From Streptomyces alanosinicus (lineage in GTDB: Bacteria > Actinomycetota > Actinomycetes > Streptomycetales > Streptomycetaceae), in assembly GCF_014650595.1 (NCBI RefSeq), contig NZ_BMVG01000011.1:1-64000 (forward strand): a stretch of 64,000 nt of DNA. Direction: 5' to 3'. Positions 16,457 through 24,673 of the stretch are shown here, piece after piece. Made by a program: the position numbers and the translations under genes. The number at the start of each line of letters is the position of its first letter. The stretch's first letter is position 1. The notes beneath the pieces are model-generated. The model did not search any database, was not told the origin of the DNA, and saw only the letters and a list, made by a program, of their open reading frames with translations.

Positions 16457-18823
16457 ATGAGCACGTGTCCCAGACGTCTGATCCTGGGCGCGGCAGCGGG
16501 TGCGACCGCCGCGACCGCCCTGCCGCTCACCGCCACGACCGCCGCGCGGGCCGCCGACCGGCAGGAACCGTCGACCGCCGACCGGAAGGGACCGTGGGCC
16601 GCCGTCCCCGATCCGGTGCCTGTCCCGCTCGACGCCCTCTACGACAACGACGGCGTCGACACCGCCTCCGCCCGCGGCGGCGACTTCGACGGCTCCGGCT
16701 ACACCTTCCCCGGCGAGGAACTCCCCGCCGGCCGGGTCGAGGTGGGCGGCGTACCCTTCCGGTTCCCTGCCCCGGCCGCGGGCACCCGCAACAACGTCGT
16801 GGCCCTCGGCCAGCGCCTCGACCTGCCCAAGGGCCGCTATCTGTCGGCCTTCTTCCTCACCGCGGCCAGCTATGGCGACGTCTCCGGCACCGCCACCGTG
16901 CACTACGCCGACGGTACGACCACGAGCGCCGGCCTCGGCGGCGCCGACTGGTACGCGGCGGGCGGCCCGCTGTCGGCGCCGTACCGCTACCGGCCCGACG
17001 GCGGCAAGGACGAGCACCGCGTCGGCATCGGTGTCTCGGAGATCTGGCTCGACCCGCGCCGGGAGGCCATCGCCGTCACGCTTCCCGTCACCAACCCCGC
17101 CGTCGCGGACAAGGCGTCCCTGCACATCTTCGCCCTCAGTCTGCAACCCGTCGCCGAGGGGCGCGCGTTGGCCCTGCGCGGCCCGCACTCCACCGCCTCC
17201 CTTCTCGAACCGTCGGGTGCGCAGAGCGTGGAGGCCACCGTCGTCAACGCGGGCACCGTCGCCGTACTGGCCGCGGACGGCGTCTCGGTGACCGTGGACG
17301 CCCCGGGCGCCCGCACGGTCCAGCCGGCCCGGATCCGCCGTCTCGACCCCGGCGAACAGGCCCGCGTCCGCGTCGGCATCCGCAACGGTCCCGGCACGGC
17401 ACCGGGCACCCGCGCCGGCGGCACGGTCACGGTCACCGGCCGAGGGGCACAAGCGGCCGCGGAAGAGGCGATGCTGACCCTCGGCACCGCCGACTACCAG
17501 CCCACCGAGACCTCCCTCGCCGCCCACCAGGCGCCGTACTGGTTCCAGGGAGCCAAGTTCGGGATCTTCATCCACTGGGGTGTCTACTCGGTGCCCGCCT
17601 GGTCACCGGTGGGCAAGCAGTACGCCGAGTGGTACTGGGACCATATGCAGGACCCGGCGGGCGCGGTGTACGCCTACCACCGGGACACCTATGGCGAGGA
17701 CTTCGCCTACGACGACTTCATCCCCCGTTTCACCGCCGAGCGGTTCGACCCGCGGGCCTGGGTGGAGCTGTTCCGGGACGCGGGCGCCCAGTACCACGTC
17801 CTGACCTCCAAGCATCACGAGGGCTTCGCCCTGTGGGACACCAAGGTCTCCGACCGCAACGCCGTGCGCATGGGCCCCCGCAGGGACCTGCTGAGGGAAC
17901 TGTTCGAGGCGAGCCGACGCTACACCCCGGAACTCCACCGGGGCCTGTACTTCTCCATGCCCGAATGGTTCAACCCGGACAACCCCTGGACGGGGCACGC
18001 CCCGCGCAACCCGTACACCCTCCGGCCGGTGCCGTACACCGGCTACACGGCGGGCAAGGACTACGTCCACGACTACCAGGCCGCGCAGCTGCTCGAACTG
18101 ATCCATGGCTACGACCCCGAGATCATCTGGTGCGACATCGGCGGTGTGAACGACAGCGTCCATGTCCTCGCCGAGTACTTCAACCACGCCAAGAACCGGG
18201 CGCGTCCGGTCGATGTCACGGTCGACGACCGCTCCGGCACCGCCTTCCACGACTTCACGACACCCGAGTACACGACGTACGCCGACACGGTCGTCGCCAA
18301 GTGGGAGGCCAGCCGGGGCCTGGACCCGTTCTCCTACGGCTACAACCAGGCGACGCCCGACTCCGCGTACATGAGTGCGGAGCAGGTCGTGCACAGCCTC
18401 GTCGACATCGTCTCGAAGAACGGCAACTTCCTCCTCGACATCGGCCCGCGCGCCGACGGCACCATCCCCGAGATCATGCAGACCCGGCTGCGGGAGACGG
18501 GCGCGTGGCTGAAGACCAACGGGGAGGCGATCTACGACACCACCTACTGGTCGCGGATGGCCCAGCTCGGCGACGACCTGCGGTTCACCGTGCGCCCGGA
18601 CGAGGCCTTCTACATCCACTCGCTCGTCGCACCCGGCCCGAAGCTCACCGTCGAGGCCCCGGTGCCGGTGCGCCCCGGCGACAAGGTGACGATGCTCGGC
18701 CATGACCGGCCGCTGACCTGGACGGTCACGGGCGGCGCACTCGTGGTCGACGTACCGGAGGCGGCCCGCAGGGCGGGCCGGTACGCATGGGTGTTCAAGG
18801 TGGAGTGGCGGGTCACGGGGTGA
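16457..18823 (+). CDS. Secreted GH29 alpha-L-fucosidase
   Basis: A 788-aa exported retaining alpha-L-fucosidase releasing terminal L-fucose from glycans. A Tat-like signal (PRRLILGAAAGATAATALPL) is followed by a beta-rich accessory region (~40-345, including a CARDB/NEW3-type segment). The GH29 barrel starts at WFQGAKFGIFIHWGVYSVP and includes YHVLTSKHHEGFALWDT. The nucleophile Asp560 lies in EIIWCDIGG, and the conserved SKNGNFLLDIGPRADGTI and GAWLKTNGEAIYDTTYW motifs follow. A short C-terminal beta domain ends the protein. ATG 16457 follows GGGAG. It overlaps the convergent Lrp gene by 11 bp. The released L-fucose would feed the fucose operon at 29.9 kb. Confidence 0.92.
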   Translation: MSTCPRRLILGAAAGATAATALPLTATTAARAADRQEPSTADRKGPWAAVPDPVPVPLDALYDNDGVDTASARGGDFDGSGYTFPGEELPAGRVEVGGVPFRFPAPAAGTRNNVVALGQRLDLPKGRYLSAFFLTAASYGDVSGTATVHYADGTTTSAGLGGADWYAAGGPLSAPYRYRPDGGKDEHRVGIGVSEIWLDPRREAIAVTLPVTNPAVADKASLHIFALSLQPVAEGRALALRGPHSTASLLEPSGAQSVEATVVNAGTVAVLAADGVSVTVDAPGARTVQPARIRRLDPGEQARVRVGIRNGPGTAPGTRAGGTVTVTGRGAQAAAEEAMLTLGTADYQPTETSLAAHQAPYWFQGAKFGIFIHWGVYSVPAWSPVGKQYAEWYWDHMQDPAGAVYAYHRDTYGEDFAYDDFIPRFTAERFDPRAWVELFRDAGAQYHVLTSKHHEGFALWDTKVSDRNAVRMGPRRDLLRELFEASRRYTPELHRGLYFSMPEWFNPDNPWTGHAPRNPYTLRPVPYTGYTAGKDYVHDYQAAQLLELIHGYDPEIIWCDIGGVNDSVHVLAEYFNHAKNRARPVDVTVDDRSGTAFHDFTTPEYTTYADTVVAKWEASRGLDPFSYGYNQATPDSAYMSAEQVVHSLVDIVSKNGNFLLDIGPRADGTIPEIMQTRLRETGAWLKTNGEAIYDTTYWSRMAQLGDDLRFTVRPDEAFYIHSLVAPGPKLTVEAPVPVRPGDKVTMLGHDRPLTWTVTGGALVVDVPEAARRAGRYAWVFKVEWRVTG

Positions 18824-19247
18824 CGGGGCGCTCGAAGAAGGTCTCCAGCACCACGGTGGCCTGGGTGCCGCTGACTCCCTCGATCGCGTAGATACGGCGC
18901 AGCACGTCCTGGAGCTGCTGCGTCGTGGCGGTCCTGACCTTGACCAGGACCGAGGCGCTTCCGGCGATGACATGCGCCTCCTGGATCTCCGGGACGGCGG
19001 CGAACCGGTCGCCGGAATCGCCCACCCAGCGGGTCGAGTCCACCATGACGAAGGCGAGCACGTCCCGTCCGACGGCGGCGGGATCGACCTCGACGGTCGT
19101 CCGGCGGATGACGCCCCGCTCGCGCAGCTTGCGCACGCGTTCATGGGTCGCCCCGGCGGACAGCCCCACGGCCTCGCCGAGTGCGGCGTAGGGCCTCGAC
19201 GCGTCCTGCTGGAGAAGCTCAAGCAACTGCCGGTCGATGTCGTCCAA
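18813..19247 (-). CDS. Lrp/AsnC-family transcriptional regulator
   Basis: A 144-aa leucine-responsive-type regulator. The N-terminal helix-turn-helix (DDIDRQLLELLQQDASRPYA to GATHERVRKLRERGVI) and C-terminal RAM ligand-binding domain (VLAFVMVDST to VVLETFFERP) are canonical. TTG 19247 is chosen because AAGGAC precedes it and the product then has the usual family start. An upstream in-frame ATG at 19295 would place 16 extra residues over the divergent promoter. It may control itself and the SMP-30 gene across the AT-rich 19248-19346 spacer. The ligand, usually an amino acid, is unknown. Confidence 0.85.
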   Translation of the reverse strand: MDDIDRQLLELLQQDASRPYAALGEAVGLSAGATHERVRKLRERGVIRRTTVEVDPAAVGRDVLAFVMVDSTRWVGDSGDRFAAVPEIQEAHVIAGSASVLVKVRTATTQQLQDVLRRIYAIEGVSGTQATVVLETFFERPVTP

Positions 19248-19269
19248 TGGATGTCCTTCGGTGTTGTGG

Positions 19270-19298
19270 TTGATTTGCCGAATCTCATTCTGCATAGT
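19270..19298 (+). promoter_or_regulatory. Promoter of the SMP-30 gene in the Lrp divergent region
   Basis: TTGATT (19270-19275), 17 nt and CATAGT (19293-19298) lie about 50 nt before ATG 19347. The spacer DNA is AT-rich (gaatctcattctgcatag and gatttctcagatcaac), as expected of an Lrp-bound region. Confidence 0.5.
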
Positions 19299-19346
19299 TT
19301 GGATTTCTCAGATCAACATTCAGATCGATGGGTGAGGGTGACGAGT

Positions 19347-20279
19347 ATGCCCGGTGAGCAGCCGCAGCTGTACGAGATTCTTGACGACCGGTTCCGCACG
19401 GGCCGGTGCCATGCGGGTGACTCCCGGCTGGAGACCCTCTTCGAGGGCTGCCGCTGGGCCGAGGGTCCCCTCTATGTCCCGGCCGGGCGGTACCTGCTCT
19501 GGAGCGACATCCCCAATGACCGTCTGCTGCGCTGGGACGAGACCACCGGGACGGTCGGTGTCTTCCGCTCGTCCGCAGGTCATCCCAACGGCAACACCCT
19601 GGACCGCGAGGGCCGCCTCATCACCTGCGAGCAGGGCAACCGCCGGGTCACCCGCACCGAACACGACGGCTCCGTCACCGTGATCGCCGACCGCTTCCAG
19701 GGCAGGAGGTTCAACAGCCCGAACGACGCCGCGGTGAGGTCCGACGGCTCGATCTGGTTCTCCGACCCCGACTTCGGGATCACCACCGACTACGAGGGCC
19801 ACCGGGCCGAGAGCGAGATCGGCGCCTGCAACGTCTACCGCGCGGACCCGGGCACCGGCGAGGTGCGGCTGGTCGCCGACGGCTTTCAGGGCCCCAACGG
19901 CCTGGTCTTCTCCCTGGACGAACGCCGGCTGTTCGTCTCGGACAGCAGGGCCAACCACATCCGTGTCTTCGACGTCCAGGGCGACGGCACCCTCACCGAC
20001 GGCGGGATCTTCGCCGAGTGCAAGACCGGTAACTTCGACAACATCCGCTTCGATAGCGACGGCCGGCTCTGGGCCGCCGCCATGCACGGCGGCGTGCACT
20101 GCTACGACCCGGACAGCACCCTGCTCGGGCGCCTCCTGGTCCCGGAGGTCGTGGCCAACATCCGCTTCGGCGGCGCCAAGCGGAACCGCATGTTCATCGC
20201 CGCCGACACGACGCTCTACTCGCTTGTCATGTCGGTCACCGGCACCCCGCCGCTGCCGACCGCGCCCCGCCCGTCCTGA
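19347..20279 (+). CDS. SMP-30/gluconolactonase-family lactonase
   Basis: A 310-aa six-bladed beta-propeller. SMP-30 proteins are calcium or zinc-dependent lactonases acting on sugar lactones. The metal ligands are recognisable: Glu in RWAEGPLYVP, Asn in NSPNDAAVRSDGS and Asp in FVSDSRANHIRVFD. Blade repeats such as GSIWFSDPDFGI and LWAAAMHGGVHCYD are visible. No signal peptide is present, so it acts in the cytosol. ATG 19347 follows GAGGGTGA. It could supply the sugar lactonase activity missing from the broken gene at 36.9 kb, but its own substrate is unknown. Its last 64 nt overlap the convergent LacI-family gene. Confidence 0.85.
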   Translation: MPGEQPQLYEILDDRFRTGRCHAGDSRLETLFEGCRWAEGPLYVPAGRYLLWSDIPNDRLLRWDETTGTVGVFRSSAGHPNGNTLDREGRLITCEQGNRRVTRTEHDGSVTVIADRFQGRRFNSPNDAAVRSDGSIWFSDPDFGITTDYEGHRAESEIGACNVYRADPGTGEVRLVADGFQGPNGLVFSLDERRLFVSDSRANHIRVFDVQGDGTLTDGGIFAECKTGNFDNIRFDSDGRLWAAAMHGGVHCYDPDSTLLGRLLVPEVVANIRFGGAKRNRMFIAADTTLYSLVMSVTGTPPLPTAPRPS

Positions 20280-21337
20280 CCCCTGCTCCCCGGACCGCGG
20301 GCACGGCGACCGGTGCTGCCCCGCCCCGTGAGCCGTGGCATCGGCACGCCCACCGACCGGGCCGGGTGTCCGTCCAGCAGTGACATCAGCTCGCGGGCGG
20401 CCGTCCGGCCGAACTCGGCGCTGTCCCGGGACAGCGCCGACAGCCGAGGTGTGACCATGCGGCACAGCGCCGAATCCTCCCAGGACACGACCGACACGTC
20501 CCGCGGGACGCGGAAGCCGAGTTCGGCCGCCGCCGCGAGGCCCGCCACGGCCATCACATCGTTGTCGTAGATCAGCGCGGTCGGGGGCGGACAGGCGCCG
20601 AGCACCCGGCGGGTCACGGCGGCGCCCTCCGCATCCGAGTAGTCGGTGGTCACCGAGCTGACCTCGGTGAGACCGCGGCGCTCCGACTCCGCCCGCAGCG
20701 TGGTGATACGGCGCTGGGTGTGCGCGAGGCCCGGCAGGCCCGCGATGTGCACGATCCGGCGGTGGCCCAGCGCCGTCAACTCGTCGACCACCGACGCCAT
20801 CGCGCCCGCGTCGTCCGCCCACACCGTCGACAGCTCGGGATGGCGCTCGTCGGGCGCGCCGCCGATCACCACGGCGGGCAGACCGAGTTCGTCCAGCAGA
20901 CCGGGGCGGGGGTCGTCGGCGCGCGGGTCGACCACCAGGACGCCGTCGACCCGGTGTTCCGCCCACCAGCGGCGGTAGACCGCGCATTCGTCGGCCACGT
21001 TCTCCACGACCTGGAACAGCAGCCCCAGATGCCGTTCGGCGAGCACCTCCTGGATGCCGGAGACGAGCTGGAGGAAGAAGGAGTCGACGCCCAGGGTGTG
21101 CGCGGGACGGGCGAGGACGAAGCCGACCGTGGCCACGCCCTCGCCGGACAGGGCGCGGGCGGCCGTGCTGGGCCGCCAGCCGAGCTGCTCGGCGACCCGG
21201 CGGACCCGGGCGCGGGTGGCCTCGGAGACACCGGGGCGGTCGTTGAGCGCGAACGAGACGGCGCTCTCGGAGACTCCGGCCCGCCGGGCGATGTCCTTCA
21301 TCGTGGGCCGGCGTGCGGGGGACCGTTTGGGCGGCAC
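20216..21337 (-). CDS. LacI-family regulator of the ABC/GH5/GH38 operon
   Basis: A 373-aa LacI/GalR regulator. The N-terminal helix-turn-helix with hinge reads TMKDIARRAGVSESAVSFAL then RRVAEQLGWRPSTAARALSG. The periplasmic-binding-like domain follows (VGFVLARPAHTLGVDSFFLQ, GVLVVDPRADDPRPGLL, TALIYDNDVMAVAGLAAAAE). GTG 21337 has GGAAGGGGG upstream. After the family's usual end (PMPRLTGRGSTG) about 29 extra Arg/Gly/Ser-rich residues run 64 nt into the SMP-30 gene, suggesting a lost stop codon. It is divergent from the sugar importer and sits beside the 12-bp operator arms, so it probably represses both. The ligand is probably a mannosyl saccharide. Confidence 0.9.
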   Translation of the reverse strand: MPPKRSPARRPTMKDIARRAGVSESAVSFALNDRPGVSEATRARVRRVAEQLGWRPSTAARALSGEGVATVGFVLARPAHTLGVDSFFLQLVSGIQEVLAERHLGLLFQVVENVADECAVYRRWWAEHRVDGVLVVDPRADDPRPGLLDELGLPAVVIGGAPDERHPELSTVWADDAGAMASVVDELTALGHRRIVHIAGLPGLAHTQRRITTLRAESERRGLTEVSSVTTDYSDAEGAAVTRRVLGACPPPTALIYDNDVMAVAGLAAAAELGFRVPRDVSVVSWEDSALCRMVTPRLSALSRDSAEFGRTAARELMSLLDGHPARSVGVPMPRLTGRGSTGRRARGPGSRGQDGRGAVGSGGVPVTDMTSE

Positions 21338-21363
21338 GTCCCGCCCCCTTCCTGACGGTGCTC

Positions 21364-21403
21364 GCTAATGCGCTTGAGTGTCAAGACCCTAAAGCGCATT
21401 AGC
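21364..21403 (+). promoter_or_regulatory. Inverted-repeat operator with embedded promoter (LacI target)
   Basis: Perfect 12-bp arms, gctaatgcgctt (21364-21375) and aagcgcattagc (21392-21403), are 16 nt apart. Each contains AATGCGCTT, an imperfect LacI-type palindrome around CG. TTGAGT (21374-21379), 17 nt and CATTAG (21397-21402) form a promoter whose -35 and -10 elements overlap the two arms. Bound repressor should block the importer promoter. Confidence 0.7.
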
Positions 21404-21555
21404 CATTCGTGACAAGTATCCGATCGAACTTCTCTGACCTGCACTAATGAACACCGATTTTCTTTAGCTCGCACGTCCGTTGACTTTTTCCGAAGGGCCC
21501 GTGCATGGTCTCTTCCGCCGCCAACAGCCCGACACAGCAAGGGAGCCGTGTCACC

Positions 21556-22842
21556 GTGCCCATGCCCCGCAGAGCCCTCGCCGCCGCTGCCGTCGCCCTC
21601 GTCCTGCCGCTGAGCGCCTGCGGTTCGGGCGGGGACGAGGGCGGCTCGACCGACGCCTCCGGAAAGGTCGAGGGCGACATCACCTTCCAGACCTGGAACC
21701 TGCGCGCGAACTTCACGCCGTACTTCGACCGGCTCATCGCCGCCTTCGAGAAGAAGTACCCCGGCACCCATGTGAAATGGATCGACCAGCCCGCCGAGGG
21801 CTACGCCGACAAACTCAGCGCCGACGCCGGCGGCGGCACCCTGCCCGATGTCGTCAACGTCTCCCCGGACCTCGTCGCGCCCCTCGCCAAGGCCGGCCTG
21901 GCCATGGACCTGGACAAGGCCGCCGGAAAGTACCGGCCCGAGTATCTGGACGGCGCCTGGGCCAGCCACCAGGTGCCGGGCATGAGCGGCACCTACGCCT
22001 TCCCCTGGTATCTGAACACCGGCCCGCTCTTCTACAACAAGGCGCTGTTCACCGAGGCCGGACTGAACCCCGGCCGGCCGCCGAAGACCTACGGTGAACT
22101 CTTCGCCGGCGCCCTGCGGATGGCGAGCAAGAGCGGCGGCAAGGTCGCCACCCTCGCCAACGTGCCCACGATCGAGGACTTCGGACGCTACGGCGTCACC
22201 CTGATGGACAAGCAGGGCACCGCGTTCGCCTTCAACGACACCAAGGGCGTCGAACTCCTCACCAGATACAAGGAGTTGTACGACGCCAAGGCGCTCGATC
22301 CGCAGGCGCTGACCGCGACCCCGGAGTCCTCCGGCAAGAAGTTCCTCACCGGCGCCGTCGCCATGAACCCCGGCAGCGCCCTCGACCTCGACAACTTCAA
22401 GAAGAACGCGCCGAGCCTGTACCGGAACATCGGCATCACGGACCAGATCACCAGCACCGGGCACGTCAACATGTACGTGATGGGCGTGATGGTCAACGCG
22501 CACACCAGGCACACCCCGGCCGCGGTCGCCTTCGCGCACTTCGTCACCGACGCGCAGAACCAGATGTCCTTCGCGAAGAAGGTCGCCATCTTCCCGAGCA
22601 CCGCCGGCTCCCTGAACGACCCGTACTTCACCAGGGAGGACGGCACCGACGAGACCCGCGTGCGCATCGCGGCCGCCAAGTCCCTGAAAAGCGCCGTCAA
22701 TTACACGCCCGTGCTGTTCAGCGACCAGATGAAGACCGCGCTGCGCAACGAGGTGGCCAAGGCGCTCCAGGGCAGGGAGAGTCCCAAGCAGGCACTCGAC
22801 AACGCTGTCAACGCCGCCGACCGCCTCCTCCGGCAGGGCTGA
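21556..22842 (+). CDS. ABC sugar transporter, substrate-binding lipoprotein
   Basis: A 428-aa extracellular solute-binding protein (family 1, MalE-like). A lipobox, LVLPLSAC with Cys22, anchors it to the membrane. The mature protein shows GDITFQTWNLRANFTPYFDR, KYPGTHVKWIDQPAEGYADK, LPDVVNVSPDL and YAFPWYLNTGPLFYNKALF, typical of oligosaccharide binders. GTG 21556 (with AAGGGAG about 10 nt upstream) is preferred over the in-frame ATG at 21505. It begins the operon SBP-permease-permease-GH5-GH38. No ATPase gene is included, so a shared MsiK-type ATPase elsewhere probably energises it, as is usual for CUT1 importers in Streptomyces. The ligand is inferred to be an N-glycan core fragment. Confidence 0.9.
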   Translation: MPMPRRALAAAAVALVLPLSACGSGGDEGGSTDASGKVEGDITFQTWNLRANFTPYFDRLIAAFEKKYPGTHVKWIDQPAEGYADKLSADAGGGTLPDVVNVSPDLVAPLAKAGLAMDLDKAAGKYRPEYLDGAWASHQVPGMSGTYAFPWYLNTGPLFYNKALFTEAGLNPGRPPKTYGELFAGALRMASKSGGKVATLANVPTIEDFGRYGVTLMDKQGTAFAFNDTKGVELLTRYKELYDAKALDPQALTATPESSGKKFLTGAVAMNPGSALDLDNFKKNAPSLYRNIGITDQITSTGHVNMYVMGVMVNAHTRHTPAAVAFAHFVTDAQNQMSFAKKVAIFPSTAGSLNDPYFTREDGTDETRVRIAAAKSLKSAVNYTPVLFSDQMKTALRNEVAKALQGRESPKQALDNAVNAADRLLRQG

Positions 22843-22848
22843 CCCGCC

Positions 22849-23736
22849 ATGGCCGTTTCCGTCCGTATCAGACGCCAACTTCCCACCAGTCCATGGCTGT
22901 TCGCCGCCCCCGGGCTGCTCGTCACCGGCGCGTTCGTGCTGTACCCGTTCGTCTCCACTCTGGTGAACTCCTTCACCGACCGCCGCACCCTGCTCCCCGG
23001 GCGTTTCGTGGGCCTCGCCAACTTCCGCGAACTGCTCCACGACGACATGTTCTGGACCGGGCTGCGCAACAGCACCCTGTACATCGCCGGGGTCGTACCC
23101 GCCCTCGTCGTCCTGCCGCTGCTGCTCGCGCTGCTGGTGCAGAAGAACATCCCCGGCATCACCTTCTTCCGTTCCGCCTTCTACACCCCGGTCGTCGCCT
23201 CGATCGTGGTCGTCGGGCTGATCTGGGTGTGGCTGCTGGACGAACGCGGCCTGGTCAACTCGCTGCTGGAGACCATCGGGATCGGCCGGGTCGGCTTCCT
23301 CAGCGACCAGTGGCTGCTCCTGCTGAGCGCGATGGCCGTCACGGTGTGGAAGGGCCTGGGCTACTACATGGTCATTTATCTGGCGGCACTCGCGAACGTG
23401 CCCCGTGAACTGCACGAAGCCGCCTCCGTGGACGGCGCCGGACCCGTCCGCCGCTTCTTCTCGGTCACCGTGCCCGCCGTGCGCTCCACCATGGTGCTGG
23501 TCGCCGCGCTCTCCTCGGTCGCCGCGTTCAAGGTGTTCTCCGAGGTGTACCTCATGGCCGGCCCGACCGGCGGCCCCGCCGGCGAGGACACCACCCTCGT
23601 CATGCTCGTCCAGCGCACCGGCACCGGCCTGACCGGCCGCGTCGGCTACGCCTCCGCCCTCTCCGTCGTCGTGTTCGCCGTCACCGTCGCGCTCATGCTG
23701 CTCGTCCTGCGCGCCGACCGCAGGGACGAGTCATGA
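22849..23736 (+). CDS. ABC sugar transporter permease (MalF-like)
   Basis: A 295-aa inner-membrane permease with six predicted helices, starting SPWLFAAPGLLVTGAFVLYP. The EAA loop that contacts the ATPase reads ELHEAASVDGAGPVRRFFSV. FGLANF-like VGLANFRELLHDDMFWTGLR and late GEDTTLVMLVQRTG are typical of CUT1 MalF/UgpA proteins. It begins 6 nt after the binding-protein gene and its stop overlaps the next start (ATGA), indicating translational coupling. Confidence 0.92.
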   Translation: MAVSVRIRRQLPTSPWLFAAPGLLVTGAFVLYPFVSTLVNSFTDRRTLLPGRFVGLANFRELLHDDMFWTGLRNSTLYIAGVVPALVVLPLLLALLVQKNIPGITFFRSAFYTPVVASIVVVGLIWVWLLDERGLVNSLLETIGIGRVGFLSDQWLLLLSAMAVTVWKGLGYYMVIYLAALANVPRELHEAASVDGAGPVRRFFSVTVPAVRSTMVLVAALSSVAAFKVFSEVYLMAGPTGGPAGEDTTLVMLVQRTGTGLTGRVGYASALSVVVFAVTVALMLLVLRADRRDES

Positions 23737-24647
23737 GCGCGCTGGACGTCCGACAGAGGGTACGGCCCGAGCCGCCCGGCACCGCGCGGCGCGAGCCACG
23801 CGTCACCGACGAACACGGCCGCCGTGTCCGCGCCGGCGAACTGGCCTGGCGCTATCTGCTGCTCCTCGCCGTCCTCGCCCTCACCGTCGGCCCGTTCCTC
23901 TGGCAGCTGTCCACCTCTCTCAGGGGCCCCACCGAGGACATCTACCACTCGCCGCCGAGCTTCCTGCCCGCCCGTCCCACCCTGCACAACTACACGCGGG
24001 TCGCCGACACCATCCCCGTCTGGGACTACGCCCTGAACTCCCTGAAGGTCGCCACGGCCAACATCGTCACCAACTGTGTCGGCTCGGCGCTCGCCGGCTA
24101 CGCCCTGGCCCGGCTGCGCTTTCCCGGCCGGCGCGTGACCACGCTGGTCTTCGTGCTCGCGATGCTCGTTCCGGTCGAGGGCATCGTCATCGCCCAGTTC
24201 ACCACCATGCGCGAACTCGGCCTGAACAACACCCTCATCGGTGTCGTGCTCCCCGGCGCGGTCGGCGCGATGAACGTCCTGCTGATGCGGAACGCCTTCC
24301 GCGGCCTGCCGTACGAGATAGAGGAGGCGGCCTACGTCGACGGCGCCGACGTCTGGCAGCGCTTCCTGCGCATCGCGCTGCCCTCGGTGAAGGGCACGCT
24401 GGCCGTCGTCGCGATCTTCGCCTTCATGGGCGCCTGGGACGACTTCCTGTGGCCGCTGATCGTGCTCAGCGACCCGTCCAAGTTCACCCTCACCATCGGC
24501 CTGAACTATCTGCACGGCACCTTCGCCGACGACGAACGGCTCGTCGCCGCCGGCACCGTGATCGCCGTCGCCCCGCTCATCGCCCTCTTCGCCTGTCTGC
24601 AGCGGTACTTCTTCCGCGGCGTCGGCGAGGGCGCCGTCAAGGGCTGA
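23733..24647 (+). CDS. ABC sugar transporter permease (MalG-like)
   Basis: A 304-aa second permease of the importer. The body has six helices (LAWRYLLLLAVLALTVGPFL first). The EAA loop is IEEAAYVDGADVWQRFLRI, and the MalG-type TSLRGPTEDIYHSPPSFLPA and SALAGYALARLRFPGRR segments are present. The first ~30 residues are polar. Its ATG overlaps the stop of the upstream permease by 4 nt. The GH5 gene follows 26 nt later with GCAAGGA as its ribosome binding site. Confidence 0.92.
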   Translation: MSALDVRQRVRPEPPGTARREPRVTDEHGRRVRAGELAWRYLLLLAVLALTVGPFLWQLSTSLRGPTEDIYHSPPSFLPARPTLHNYTRVADTIPVWDYALNSLKVATANIVTNCVGSALAGYALARLRFPGRRVTTLVFVLAMLVPVEGIVIAQFTTMRELGLNNTLIGVVLPGAVGAMNVLLMRNAFRGLPYEIEEAAYVDGADVWQRFLRIALPSVKGTLAVVAIFAFMGAWDDFLWPLIVLSDPSKFTLTIGLNYLHGTFADDERLVAAGTVIAVAPLIALFACLQRYFFRGVGEGAVKG

Positions 24648-24673
24648 ACACCCTGATCCCGCAAGGACACTTC

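Noticed and set aside
19248..19295. Longer Lrp protein starting at ATG 19295
   Set aside because: It would cover the divergent promoter and lacks a ribosome binding site; TTG 19247 has AAGGAC and gives the normal family length.
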